DNA of 45,576 bases from Planctomycetaceae bacterium (GTDB lineage: Bacteria; Planctomycetota; Phycisphaerae; Phycisphaerales; SM1A02). The notes beneath the pieces were generated by a model that was not told the origin of the DNA, made no database searches, and was given only the letters and a program-made list of their open reading frames with translations. Position numbers and translations under genes: made by a program. The stretch spans positions 1-45,576 of the forward strand of contig NYSY01000031.1 in assembly GCA_002683215.1 (NCBI GenBank), given 5' to 3'. The stretch's first letter is position 1. Each line of letters begins with the position of its first letter. Below are positions 24,875 to 33,586 of the stretch, one piece after another.

Positions 24875-24880
24875 ATGGTA
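24875..24880 (-). promoter_or_regulatory. Possible -10 box for the YfgM-like / RluD unit
   Basis: TACCAT on the minus strand, about 58 bases before ATG 24816. The hexamer matches the tRNA-Met -10 box; no -35 was identified. Confidence 0.3.
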
Positions 24881-24954
24881 GCAGGCCCGCCGCCCGGTAC
24901 GAGCGGCTTTCAGGATCAGGGAAAGGCCGGTCCCGGGACGCGTCGTCTGAAGCC

Positions 24955-25938
24955 TCAGGCGAACCGCCGCAGCCCCCGCTCCAGCTGATCCAGGGCGGCA
25001 TCCACGTAGACGGGAATCCCCTCCGTCCGCAGAAAAGCGGGGGCACAGGCGGCGATGAGGATCCGACGCAGGTCCGCGATTCGGGGGTGATCCTCCTCCA
25101 CCTCGAGCCCGAGCCGTCGTCGCGCGGTGGCGAGCAGTCGAACGGGGCTCCGCCCTTTGAGCCGTTCAGGCCGGGCCCAATGGAGCCGTTCGAGGTAGAC
25201 CGCATCCTCCACCCAGTGTCCGGGCCGGACTTCGGCGAGGTCGATCAGGACCACCGGACCGGCGCCGTCCGCGTCGCGGACCATGCCGTTGGCCAGGTGG
25301 AGATCACCGTGGATCCATGCGATCGGCGCACGGTCCCGCCAATTCTCGACGATGGCGTCGAGGTTTCGGGCCACCGACTTCAGAATCCTTCGCCAGCGCG
25401 TCGGCTGGTTGATGTTCTGGCCCCGTACCGCCTCTCGTGATCGCTTGAGCAGGCGTTCCCAGTCCTCGTGACGAATCGGACGGTCGATGGGATGACCCGC
25501 CGCCGCGGCCTGGAAGCGTGCCGCGGCCTCGGTCATCCGCAGGATGTGATCGTCCTCCCAGTGGGTGCCGAGCGGTCCGACCGGCAGGTGTTCGATGACG
25601 ACCCAGGCGAGCTGATATCCACCGAGGGCATCGCCCGAGGCGAGGAGCCTCGGCACCGGAAGCGGTGGCGTCGAATCCTGCAACCGCCCGAGCCATCGAT
25701 ACTCGCGTTCGCTCACGGGGAGTTTGACGACCACGTCGACTTCCTCGCCCGTCGGCCCGGTCCACCGAGCTCGGCCGGTCGCGGCGCCGCTGCGTTGCCA
25801 GTCCGCTCGGAACCATCGGATATCCCCGAGCCGGCCTTCGAGGGTCTCCCGAAGCGCGGGGCCGAGGGCGTGGCCGAGAATCGTCCGACGGTCGTCGGTC
25901 GAACCCGAGGTCGAGGATTCGTCCGGGGCCGTCCTCAT
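24955..25938 (-). CDS. Aminoglycoside phosphotransferase (APH)-like kinase
   Basis: The protein has 327 residues and the kinase-like fold. VDVVVKLPVSEREYRWLGRL contains the likely ATP-binding Lys, and IEHLPVGPLG forms the hinge. The catalytic loop IHGDLHLANGM (near 207) holds Asp and Asn, and VLIDLAEVRPGHW (near 228) holds the second metal-binding Asp. LEDAVYLERL-like helices follow. Members phosphorylate small hydroxylated molecules such as antibiotics, choline or sugars; the substrate is unknown. ATG 25938 follows a TACGAT box by eight bases without a ribosome-binding site. It diverges from the HAD phosphatase gene. Confidence 0.8.
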   Translation of the reverse strand: MRTAPDESSTSGSTDDRRTILGHALGPALRETLEGRLGDIRWFRADWQRSGAATGRARWTGPTGEEVDVVVKLPVSEREYRWLGRLQDSTPPLPVPRLLASGDALGGYQLAWVVIEHLPVGPLGTHWEDDHILRMTEAAARFQAAAAGHPIDRPIRHEDWERLLKRSREAVRGQNINQPTRWRRILKSVARNLDAIVENWRDRAPIAWIHGDLHLANGMVRDADGAGPVVLIDLAEVRPGHWVEDAVYLERLHWARPERLKGRSPVRLLATARRRLGLEVEEDHPRIADLRRILIAACAPAFLRTEGIPVYVDAALDQLERGLRRFA

Positions 25939-25946
25939 ACCGTCGC

Positions 25947-25952
25947 ATCGTA
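25947..25952 (-). promoter_or_regulatory. -10 box placed for a leaderless start (APH-like kinase)
   Basis: TACGAT on the minus strand ends eight bases before ATG 25938. No clear -35 is seen. Confidence 0.35.
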
Positions 25953-26037
25953 CCACGCGGGTTCGGCGATCCAGGGCCATGGATCCCGTATGCTCGGGGA
26001 TCGCTCCTCCTCCATCCGGCGTGCGGTCCCCTCTCCC

Positions 26038-26892
26038 ATGAAGCCCAGTCTCATCGCCATCGATCTCGACGGAACGCTGCTGACCCGCGCGGGGGTCACC
26101 GACTCCGATCGGGCGGCCATCGACGCGGCCCGCGATGCGGGCGTGGAAATCGTGATCGCGACGGGAAGATCCTGGTCCGAATCGCTCGAGGCGCTCCGGC
26201 CGATCGAGGCCACGGGTCCGATGATCGCGGCGGGTGGTGCCCTGCTGCACGATGCGGCGACGGGTGAGACGCTCGAACGAAGCGTGGTGCATCCCGAGGC
26301 GGCCACGGCGGTGGCGACCAACCTGCGCCGTCACGGTCACGTCGTGCATCTCCTGCAGGACGCACCGGAGGCGGGCTGCGACTACTGGATGATCGGGCGC
26401 GACGCCGTCAGCGAGGCGACGCGATGGTGGTTCGAACGTCACGACGTGAACGCCCGCTGGGTCGAGCACCTCGCCGAGGTCCCGACCCTCGAGCACACGG
26501 TTCGCGTCGGAACCACCGCGGTCGGCACCGTCCTGAGCCAGGTGGTCGAGGAGATCCGCGAGGAACTCGGGGATCGCGTGCTTCTGCAGGCCTGGGAGGC
26601 GATCGTCGAATCCGAGGTGGCGGGTGATCGCATCCACCTGCTCGAAGCGTTCGATCCGACCGTCGACAAGTGGACGATGCTCGAGGCGATCGCCCGACGG
26701 CGGGGTTTCGACACCGAGTCGGTGGTGGCCATCGGTGATGGACTGAACGACGTGGGCATGGTGGGGGGCGCGGGCATCGGAATCGCGATGGCGAACGCCG
26801 ATGCCCGGGTGGTCGCGGTCGCCGATCGACGGACCGGGCCGCCCGGCACCGGGGTGGGGGATGCGATCCGTCGTCTGCTCGAGCACGACTGA
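26038..26892 (+). CDS. HAD-superfamily hydrolase, Cof type
   Basis: A cytoplasmic phosphatase of 284 residues. Motif I is AIDLDGTLL with the nucleophile Asp near 8, motif II is VIATGRS, the Lys motif is VDKWTML (near 210), and motif IV is AIGDGLNDVGMV (near 234). The large C2-type cap between ~85 and 205 marks the Cof/YbiV subgroup, which acts on sugar phosphates and similar small molecules. Its substrate cannot be told. A TATGCT box lies at 25989-25994. The next gene starts 28 bases after its stop. Confidence 0.88.
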   Translation: MKPSLIAIDLDGTLLTRAGVTDSDRAAIDAARDAGVEIVIATGRSWSESLEALRPIEATGPMIAAGGALLHDAATGETLERSVVHPEAATAVATNLRRHGHVVHLLQDAPEAGCDYWMIGRDAVSEATRWWFERHDVNARWVEHLAEVPTLEHTVRVGTTAVGTVLSQVVEEIREELGDRVLLQAWEAIVESEVAGDRIHLLEAFDPTVDKWTMLEAIARRRGFDTESVVAIGDGLNDVGMVGGAGIGIAMANADARVVAVADRRTGPPGTGVGDAIRRLLEHD

Positions 26893-26908
26893 TCCCGGTC
26901 TCGCTTCG

Positions 26909-26914
26909 TACAAT
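26909..26914 (+). promoter_or_regulatory. -10 box placed for a leaderless start (oxidoreductase-like gene)
   Basis: TACAAT ends six bases before GTG 26921. ACGACT (26885-26890) is a possible -35 with an 18-base spacer. No ribosome-binding site is present. Confidence 0.5.
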
Positions 26915-26920
26915 CCAACC

Positions 26921-29900
26921 GTGCTGGAAGCCGCAAGACGCTCGCCGATCGTCGACGCCGAGGTGTTCGACCGCGCCGAAGGGCGCGAGCTCATGGACGC
27001 TCCGGCCGTCGTGCTCAAGGGCGTGCTCGAATCCGAAGTGGTGATCGGCGGGCTCCTCGTGGAGGTGGGCGGGGTGTTCGATCGTCTGCTCGCGGCCTCC
27101 GAGGATCCGGTGATCGCCCGGGTCCTGAATCGACATCGACTCGCCTTCATCGCTCGACGAAGCCCCGAGCGACGACTCGTCGAGGCCGGCCGGCTCGCGG
27201 CTCGTGGCGCGGCCGTCGCGATCGTGGCCACCCACGAGATCCCTCGGGCCGTCGACGCGATCGGCCGCGGTGGTGACGCCGCCCGTCGAGGGCTGGTCGT
27301 GATCGCGGTGGACGACCCGCAGGCTGCGCCGGGAACCCCGGCCCGATCCCTGCTCGCCGGTCTCGGAATCCCGGTGCTCGAGACCACCGACCTCGACGAC
27401 CTCCGCCTGAAGATCGAACACGCGGCGCGGCTCGCCGACGTGTCCGACGGACCCGCCGCGATCATCATCGATGCGTCCCTGTTGTCGGTGGCGGTCACCC
27501 TCACGGTTCGAGCGAATCGGATCGTCGAGACCATCGACACCGCGGCCGCGCTGCGACGACGTCGCGGTCCGCGACTGATCGGTGGAGAGGATCTCACCCG
27601 ATTGGGCCGTCGCCTGGAACTCGACTCGGCGACGGGGATGCCGAGTCCCGGTGAACGCGAGACGGTCGCGATCGTGGCGTCCGGCCTCGCGTCCCGTTCG
27701 GTTCGTCACGTGCTGGAGGAGACCCGCCTCACCGGGCGGGTCCCCGCGATCCACGTCGGGCTGGTGAATCCGCTCGACGCCTCGTTGATCGAACGGTTGC
27801 TCACCCGCTCGCGCACCGTTCTGGTGATCGAGACCCGTCCCGGGCTGCTCGCCGCGCCCGTGATCGAGATCGCGGAACGACTTCGGCGTCGCGGTGAGAT
27901 CGTCGCGGAGGTCGCGTGGCGACGGGTCCCCGGCGGCAGCGACGCGGTCATCGAACCGGGTGATGCCCGCGACCCCTCCACGCTCGCCACCAAGCTTCGC
28001 GACGTCCTGCTGGAGCTCCGCCCGACCCTCGAACCTCCCGGAGGCGAGCCGTCGCAAGCGGGTTCGGAAACCGACGAATCATCACGACTGGTGCCGGTGC
28101 GGAGCGGGCAGACGGGGCGAGGACTCCTGCAGACGGTTCGACGTGCATCCGTTTCGGCGGACCGGATGCTCCGCCGGGTCGTCGAGGAGGGGGAGGAACC
28201 GCTCGCGCTGGCGATCAACGGTCGTCCTCCGGCGGGATTCACCGGGCGGGTCGTCGCGGTCGAGATCGTGGAGCGTCGACGACTGCTCGAAGAGGCGGTC
28301 CTGCTTGCCGCGGCCCGGGACCTCGGACGTCCCTGGGTCACCATCCTCGTCGACGACGGGGGCGGCGACGAGCTCGACGCGGTGCGACTCCTGACCGCGG
28401 CCATTCCCGCGGCCGGTGAGAACCCGGCCCAGGTGCGTCGCGTCGACGTCGAGGACGAGAGTTCGCTGCGAAAGGACATCGGCGAGGCGGTCCGGGCCTC
28501 CCACCCCTCGCTGCTGGTGGTCCGTCGACGGGAACGGGGGGTCGCCCGCGATCTCGAGGAGATCGATCGGCTCGGATATTCACCGCTCCTCCGGGTGAAG
28601 ACCCGGATCGACGACGCGTGCGGCGTGCGGCCGTTCGCAGAGCCCACCGTCGACAGCTCGCTCCCGCGGCCCGACGACGTCGAAGGCCGGTATCGCTTCG
28701 AACCGGTGCGGAGTCGGCTGCCACGATCGTTCGTGCTCCGGGTCGGCCGACTGCTCGAGATCACCGAACTCGTGCGACAGCGGAGTCCCCAGGTCGCCAC
28801 GCCGGTGCCGCAGGATCTTGGAATCACCGTGCCGACCCTTCGGCATCGCGGTCGGGGTCGCTGGCGGTTTCACGTCGCGGGCGTGCGTGGAGTCTCGCCG
28901 GGCGGTGCCGCGAGTCTCGTCGCGCTCGCCGGGAGGATCATGGGCTTCGACGTCCGACTCGCCAATCTCGGCGCGGCTCGGTCCTCGAATTCCTCCGCGT
29001 GGTCCCAGGTGCTCTTCACGCGACCGGTCCGGGAGGACGTGGTCGACACGCTGGTCCCCTCGATTCCGCCGGGAGAGGCCGACGTGGTGCTCGGCGTGGA
29101 CCCGATCGAGACGTTGCGGGCGATCGCGACCGACCCCGAACTCCGGATCGCCACTCCGGGCCGTACCGCCATCGTGGCGAACACCGAGTCGCCGCCGGAC
29201 GAGCGGGCCTCCCTTCCCGACGTGGCGGCGACGCTGCAGGCGGAAGCGGCTCGACACTGCGGAACGTCGGGCGATCTCGTCGATGCGATTCTTCCGAGGG
29301 TCATCCAGCAGTTCGGCAATCGTCGCCTGCTCGACGTCGTGCTCGCGGGAATCGCCTACCAGCGGGGGCTCGTTCCAGTCTCGCTCGAGGCGATCACCGA
29401 GGCGGCGCAGCATCTGGAACGGGTCGGATTCGGTCGCACCGGCGAGGCGTTCCGCTTCGGGCGGTTGCTGGCCGAGTCGCCACAGAGCGGGGGCGGGTCG
29501 GCCTCGGCGACCATCGAGCCGTTCGCGCGACGGCGGCGGGAGATCGTGCTCGAGACCCGTCTGCACCGTGGGTCGAGTTCCGCCCGCTGGCTCGATCAAC
29601 GGATCCAGCGACTTCTGGAGACGGTCCCCGGGCTGCTCGAGACCGAAGCCGGACGGGTCGCCCTCGATGACCTGCTGCTGGCCGTCGCGAGCCTGTTTCG
29701 GCGGGGGGGGCGGACGCTGGTCGACCAGTATCTCGATCGAATCGGCCAGCTTCATGCCGCCGACCGGGGTGATACCGGCCGTGAACTCACCCGATTCGCG
29801 ATCCTCCCGCTGGGCGAGGCGATGCTGGCCCGTGACGTCTTCGCGCTCGCGGTCGCCGCGAGCAGTCTCGATCACCGGCGCCGCCTTCGGCGACGACTCG

Positions 29901-30253
29901 GTGTGCGACGAGCCCGCGGCGACCGGATCGAACGGGTCTACCTCGCCCGGGTCGACCTCGTGGCATTCGACCGAAGGATGCGGGCGGAGATTCCGATCCG
30001 TGACTGGCTGCCGCCGATCATCGCGAAGATCGGGCGTTTCATTCCCGAATCCCGCCGCGGTGACCGGGAATCGAGGGCCCGTCGCGTCGCGATCGAGAGC
30101 GGCATCGACCGCGCGATCCGGGAGATCGGCGATCAAGCCGACTACGCCCGCTGGTCCGCCGTGCTTCGGGCGTGGCACGATCTGGCGTCCGACGGTCGGC
30201 TGCACGAGACCTCGGTTTCGGTGCTGGTGCGGTTGGGGCTCGACGCGGACTGA
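26921..30253 (+). CDS. Degenerate fused indolepyruvate:ferredoxin oxidoreductase-like protein, no visible cofactor sites
   Basis: The 1110 residues follow, in order, the layout of fused 2-oxoacid (indolepyruvate):ferredoxin oxidoreductases. Residues ~20-210 resemble the alpha domain (LVVIAVDDPQ, LGIPVLETTDLDDLRLKIEHA). Residues ~247-310 resemble domain II (VGLVNPLDASLI, VLVIETRP). Residues ~420-560 resemble the TPP-domain region. Residues ~648-780 resemble the gamma domain (HVAGVRGVSPGG, PPGEADVVLGVDPIETLRA), then LAGIAYQRGLVPVSLEAITEA (~803-823). Residues ~880-1110 recall the C-terminal DUF6537-type tail. What is missing is striking: no GDG/GDIG-type TPP motif, no QNEQD-type loop, and only two Cys in the protein, so no Fe-S cluster. 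It may be a pseudoenzyme or have a new role. Arg content is very high. GTG 26921 fits a leaderless start. Confidence 0.7.
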   Translation: MLEAARRSPIVDAEVFDRAEGRELMDAPAVVLKGVLESEVVIGGLLVEVGGVFDRLLAASEDPVIARVLNRHRLAFIARRSPERRLVEAGRLAARGAAVAIVATHEIPRAVDAIGRGGDAARRGLVVIAVDDPQAAPGTPARSLLAGLGIPVLETTDLDDLRLKIEHAARLADVSDGPAAIIIDASLLSVAVTLTVRANRIVETIDTAAALRRRRGPRLIGGEDLTRLGRRLELDSATGMPSPGERETVAIVASGLASRSVRHVLEETRLTGRVPAIHVGLVNPLDASLIERLLTRSRTVLVIETRPGLLAAPVIEIAERLRRRGEIVAEVAWRRVPGGSDAVIEPGDARDPSTLATKLRDVLLELRPTLEPPGGEPSQAGSETDESSRLVPVRSGQTGRGLLQTVRRASVSADRMLRRVVEEGEEPLALAINGRPPAGFTGRVVAVEIVERRRLLEEAVLLAAARDLGRPWVTILVDDGGGDELDAVRLLTAAIPAAGENPAQVRRVDVEDESSLRKDIGEAVRASHPSLLVVRRRERGVARDLEEIDRLGYSPLLRVKTRIDDACGVRPFAEPTVDSSLPRPDDVEGRYRFEPVRSRLPRSFVLRVGRLLEITELVRQRSPQVATPVPQDLGITVPTLRHRGRGRWRFHVAGVRGVSPGGAASLVALAGRIMGFDVRLANLGAARSSNSSAWSQVLFTRPVREDVVDTLVPSIPPGEADVVLGVDPIETLRAIATDPELRIATPGRTAIVANTESPPDERASLPDVAATLQAEAARHCGTSGDLVDAILPRVIQQFGNRRLLDVVLAGIAYQRGLVPVSLEAITEAAQHLERVGFGRTGEAFRFGRLLAESPQSGGGSASATIEPFARRRREIVLETRLHRGSSSARWLDQRIQRLLETVPGLLETEAGRVALDDLLLAVASLFRRGGRTLVDQYLDRIGQLHAADRGDTGRELTRFAILPLGEAMLARDVFALAVAASSLDHRRRLRRRLGVRRARGDRIERVYLARVDLVAFDRRMRAEIPIRDWLPPIIAKIGRFIPESRRGDRESRARRVAIESGIDRAIREIGDQADYARWSAVLRAWHDLASDGRLHETSVSVLVRLGLDAD

Positions 30254-30258
30254 TCGAA

Positions 30259-31401
30259 TCAGTCGGCGCAGCGTTGGGCTGGCCGGCCCTTGCCCTGGCG
30301 CCGTTCGTGTCGGAGTTGGCCGCACGCCGCCGCGATGTCCCGTCCCCGGCTCGCGCGGATGTGGGCGTTGACGCCCCGGCGTCGAAGTTCCGCCTGGAAT
30401 CGATGGACGTCATCCGAGGACGGTCGCTGGAAGGGAAGGCCTGCGACCTCGTTGTACCGGATCAGATTCACGTTGCACCGGAGTCGGCCCGCATGGGCGG
30501 CGAGCTCCCGCGCGTGTTCGACGCGGTCGTTGAAACCACCGAGCAGGATGTACTCGACGGTGATCTCGCGCCCCGAGCGGCGGAAGTACTCCTGACACGC
30601 ATCGAGAAGTTCGGGCACGGTGGAATACGTCGCCCACGGAATGATCTCGCGGCGAAGGTCGTCGTTCGGTGCGTGCAGGCTGAGGGCCAGCGTCACCGGA
30701 AGGTCGAAGGTCGAGAACTTCCGGATCGCCGCGGGCAGTCCGACCGTCGAGACGGTGATCCGCCGGGCGGAGATTCCGAGGCCCCACGGCGCATGCAGGG
30801 TTCGAATCGCCTCGGTGACCGCCGACAGGTTGGCCAGTGGTTCCCCCATGCCCATGAACACCACGTTGCTGATCCGGCCCGAATCGCGAAGGCGGCCGAG
30901 TCGCCACGCCTGTTCGACGATCCGGCCCCGGGTGAGGTTCCCCTCGAGGCCGCCCAGTCCGCTCGCGCAGAACCGACAACCGACGGGGCAACCCACCTGG
31001 CTGGAGATGCATGCGGTCCGTCGACCCTCGGCGGGGATCATCACGCACTCGGTCTGTTTTTCCGGCTCCTGCCCCAGCACCGGAAGCGTGCCCTCGGCCG
31101 CTTCGGTGGGATCCGGCCAGCCCAGCAGGATCTTCCGGGTCCCGTCCGTCGCCACGGGGGCGGCAAGCTCGACGGCCTCGCCGAATCGAAACGACTCCAG
31201 GAGGAGCTCACGCCCCAGGCGGGAGACGTCGCTCATGAGCTTCGGATCGATCACACCTCGTTCGTGGACCCAGCGAAGGACCTGATCGCCGAGGTAGCGG
31301 GGGAGATCGCGTTCGACCGCCCAGTCGCGGAGGGATTCCGGATCCTGATCGAAGATGCTCGAGCCGCGTCGCTCGGGCGACGCCACGGCGGCCTCGCTCA
31401 T
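30259..31401 (-). CDS. rlmN: 23S rRNA (A2503)/tRNA (A37) C2-methyltransferase, radical SAM
   Basis: It methylates A2503 of 23S rRNA and A37 of some tRNAs. The 380 residues show the N-terminal accessory helices (QVLRWVHERGV), CISSQVGCPVGCRFCASG with the cluster Cys at 138, 142 and 145, NVVFMGMGEPL, RRITVSTVGLP, LALSLHAPND, VEYILLGGFND, and the methyl-carrying Cys near the end (IAAACGQL, 360). The RlmN form is favoured over Cfr by overall length and general housekeeping setting. ATG 31401 overlaps the ispH stop (ATGA). It converges on the oxidoreductase-like gene, with five bases between the stops. Confidence 0.93.
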   Translation of the reverse strand: MSEAAVASPERRGSSIFDQDPESLRDWAVERDLPRYLGDQVLRWVHERGVIDPKLMSDVSRLGRELLLESFRFGEAVELAAPVATDGTRKILLGWPDPTEAAEGTLPVLGQEPEKQTECVMIPAEGRRTACISSQVGCPVGCRFCASGLGGLEGNLTRGRIVEQAWRLGRLRDSGRISNVVFMGMGEPLANLSAVTEAIRTLHAPWGLGISARRITVSTVGLPAAIRKFSTFDLPVTLALSLHAPNDDLRREIIPWATYSTVPELLDACQEYFRRSGREITVEYILLGGFNDRVEHARELAAHAGRLRCNVNLIRYNEVAGLPFQRPSSDDVHRFQAELRRRGVNAHIRASRGRDIAAACGQLRHERRQGKGRPAQRCAD

Positions 31402-32456
31402 TCGGAGGCGCCGATCGTGAGGTCGATGGTCCGGTGCGGAATGCCGTGCTCGTCGAGGAGTCGATCGAGATTGCCGGCGCCGTCCACGGTGATCGTTCGA
31501 TCTCCGGGATCGATCCCGCGGCTTCGCATCAGTTTCCTCAAGGAGCCCGGCAGACCGAAGACGACCGTCTCGCGATCGATGTCCCGTTGCTCGACTTCGC
31601 CCCCGTGGGTTTCGATCAGGTGGAGGATGAGATCGTTCACGAGGTCCTCTGGAGCGCTCGCTCCCGCCGTGATCATCACCGTCTCGATGCCCTCGAACCA
31701 CGCGTCGACGACTTCGCTCTTGTCGTCGAGGAGCCTGGCCGGGGTGCCCACGTTCTGGGAGATCTCGGTCAGGCGGACGCTGTTCGAACTGTTCCGGCTC
31801 CCGACCACCAGGACGAGATCGCAGTCCGGGGCGATGGCCCGCACCGCGTTCTGGCGGTTCGTGGTCGCGTAGCAGATGTCTTCGCTCGGGGGCGCCTTGA
31901 TCGTCGGGATCGCGTCCTTGAGCGCCCTGATGATCACGTTCGCATCGTCGGTGGAGAGCGTGGTCTGGGTGAGGTAGACCAACTTCTCGGGATCGTCGAT
32001 CTGCAGGCCTGGGATGTCGTCGGGCGTCTCCACGATCTGGATCGAATCAGGCGCCTCGCCGCGGGTACCGATCACTTCCTGGTGATTGGCATGACCCACG
32101 AGGATGATCTGCCAACCTCGCTTCGCGTAGCGGATCGCCTCTGCATGGACCTTGGTGACCAGGGGGCAGGTCGCGTCGACGGTGACGAGATTTCGCCGCG
32201 CTGCCTCCTCGCGAATCACCGGGCTGATGCCATGGGCGCTGAACACGACCACCGATCCATCCGGTGCCTCCCCGATCGATTCGACGAAGATCACGCCCTG
32301 CGAGCGGAAGCGATTCACCACATGCCGGTTGTGGACGATCTCGTGGTAGACGCAGATGGTCTCGTCGGGGAAGAGCTCCAGGAGCTCGTCGACCACGGCG
32401 ATGGCCATGTTCACGCCGGCACAGAAGCCGCGGGGATTCGCGAGGATCAGTTTCAT
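31398..32456 (-). CDS. ispH: 4-hydroxy-3-methylbut-2-enyl diphosphate reductase
   Basis: The last step of the MEP pathway: HMBPP is reduced to IPP and DMAPP. The 352 residues have the three cluster Cys at 12 (PRGFCAGV), 97 (DATCPLV) and 195 (DICYATTNRQ). The substrate residues H42 (EIVHNRHVV), the HQEVIGT block with its Glu (near 127) and GSRNSSNSVRL are also present. The extra ~30 residues over E. coli lie mainly at the C-terminus. ATG 32456 opens the family's standard MKLILANPRGF; an in-frame ATG 14 codons upstream is less likely. It is divergent from the squalene genes and coupled to rlmN. Confidence 0.95.
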   Translation of the reverse strand: MKLILANPRGFCAGVNMAIAVVDELLELFPDETICVYHEIVHNRHVVNRFRSQGVIFVESIGEAPDGSVVVFSAHGISPVIREEAARRNLVTVDATCPLVTKVHAEAIRYAKRGWQIILVGHANHQEVIGTRGEAPDSIQIVETPDDIPGLQIDDPEKLVYLTQTTLSTDDANVIIRALKDAIPTIKAPPSEDICYATTNRQNAVRAIAPDCDLVLVVGSRNSSNSVRLTEISQNVGTPARLLDDKSEVVDAWFEGIETVMITAGASAPEDLVNDLILHLIETHGGEVEQRDIDRETVVFGLPGSLRKLMRSRGIDPGDRTITVDGAGNLDRLLDEHGIPHRTIDLTIGASE

Positions 32457-32500
32457 GGAAAAGGAGACCGACTGGAGGACGAACGAGACCTGCTGCACGG

Positions 32501-32506
32501 ATGGTA
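32501..32506 (-). promoter_or_regulatory. Possible -10 box of ispH-rlmN
   Basis: TACCAT on the minus strand, 44 bases before the ispH ATG. Same hexamer as the tRNA-Met promoter. Confidence 0.35.
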
Positions 32507-32559
32507 GCAGTACCCGATCTCCGGTAGACGATTCCGGGCGGTCCGGACCGGAATCCGGC

Positions 32560-32565
32560 TACACT
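32560..32565 (+). promoter_or_regulatory. Possible -10 box of hpnCDE-queG
   Basis: TACACT lies 34 bases before ATG 32600. A GTG two bases after the box is too close to be a start. Confidence 0.3.
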
Positions 32566-32599
32566 CGTGTCGCTCTCGTTCCTCCATTTCGACGCTGCG

Positions 32600-33586
32600 A
32601 TGACCGACCGACGCATCCACGAAGATCTCGCACTCAACGGCCCCGACGCCCCGGTTTCGGGATGGTCGGAGGTGACCGTGGGCGAAGCGAGTTCGCGTGC
32701 CCGGCGACTCGCCGGGTCGCATCGGGAGAACTTCTCGGTCCTCACCCGACTGGTGCCCCGCGACGTCCGGGACGATTTCGCCGCCGTTTATGCCTTCTGC
32801 CGGACGGCGGACGACCTCGGTGATGAGATCGGGGATCGGGATCGGTCCCTCGAGCTTCTCGGCTGGTGGCGTTCGGAGATCGAGGCCGCATGGGCCGGCG
32901 AGCCGCGTCACTGGGTCTTTCGGGCGCTGTCGCCGACCATCGAGCGGTTCGAGCTGGACCGTCGACCGTTCGAGGATCTCGTCTCCGCCTTCGAGCAGGA
33001 CCAGACCGTGGATCGATACGAGACCTGGGATGGATTGTTCGACTATTGCCGCCGCAGCGCGGATCCGGTCGGACGAATCGTCCTCCGCCTGCTCGACGAG
33101 GCCGGAACGCCGGAGCAGCTCGAGCGTTCCGATGCGATCTGCACGGCGCTGCAGCTCACGAACCACTGGCAGGACCTGCGTCGAGACCTGCTCGACCGGA
33201 ATCGGATCTACATCCCGCGCGAGTCCATCGACATCGAGGATTTCGAAGCCCGTTTCCGGCGGACCGCGGAACAGGGGTGGGCCTGCGACGACACCTTTCT
33301 CGAGGAGTCGAGGCGGCTCGTTCGGTGCTGCGTCGATCGAACCTGGGCGAAGTTCGAAGCGGGCGGAGCCCTTCCGGCGTCGCTGGGGCCGAGGGCGGCG
33401 CCGGTGATCGAGGTGCTGGCGAACGGCGGGGCGCGGGTGCTTCGGTCGATCGAGGACTGGGACTACGAGACGGTCCTGCACCGGCCGACGCTCGGATTGA
33501 CCGGAAAGATCGCGATCGTGCTCCGGGCCTGGGTCAACACGCGGACGTCCCGGCGGACGGCGTCGAGGGGGGAGGCGGTGGCATGA
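32600..33586 (+). CDS. hpnC: Squalene synthase-like HpnC (hydroxysqualene synthase)
   Basis: With HpnD and HpnE it makes squalene from farnesyl diphosphate; HpnC converts presqualene diphosphate to hydroxysqualene. The 328 residues contain HRENFSVLTRLVPRDVRDDFAAVYAF, the first Asp-rich motif DDLGDE, and LTNHWQDLRRDLL with the second Asp set. All are typical of trans-isoprenyl diphosphate synthases head-to-head. ATG 32600 (MTDRRIHEDL) was chosen; an upstream GTG at 32567 nearly touches the -10 box. No ribosome-binding site is obvious. It overlaps hpnD (ATGA). Confidence 0.93.
   Translation: MTDRRIHEDLALNGPDAPVSGWSEVTVGEASSRARRLAGSHRENFSVLTRLVPRDVRDDFAAVYAFCRTADDLGDEIGDRDRSLELLGWWRSEIEAAWAGEPRHWVFRALSPTIERFELDRRPFEDLVSAFEQDQTVDRYETWDGLFDYCRRSADPVGRIVLRLLDEAGTPEQLERSDAICTALQLTNHWQDLRRDLLDRNRIYIPRESIDIEDFEARFRRTAEQGWACDDTFLEESRRLVRCCVDRTWAKFEAGGALPASLGPRAAPVIEVLANGGARVLRSIEDWDYETVLHRPTLGLTGKIAIVLRAWVNTRTSRRTASRGEAVA

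Noticed and set aside
25939-27597. Extension of the APH-like kinase frame by ~550 codons upstream
   Set aside because: The added part is antisense to the HAD gene and the oxidoreductase-like gene. The kinase domain begins naturally at 25938 beside a -10 box.
32567-32599. GTG 32567 as the hpnC start
   Set aside because: It lies two bases after a TACACT box, so it would precede the transcription start.
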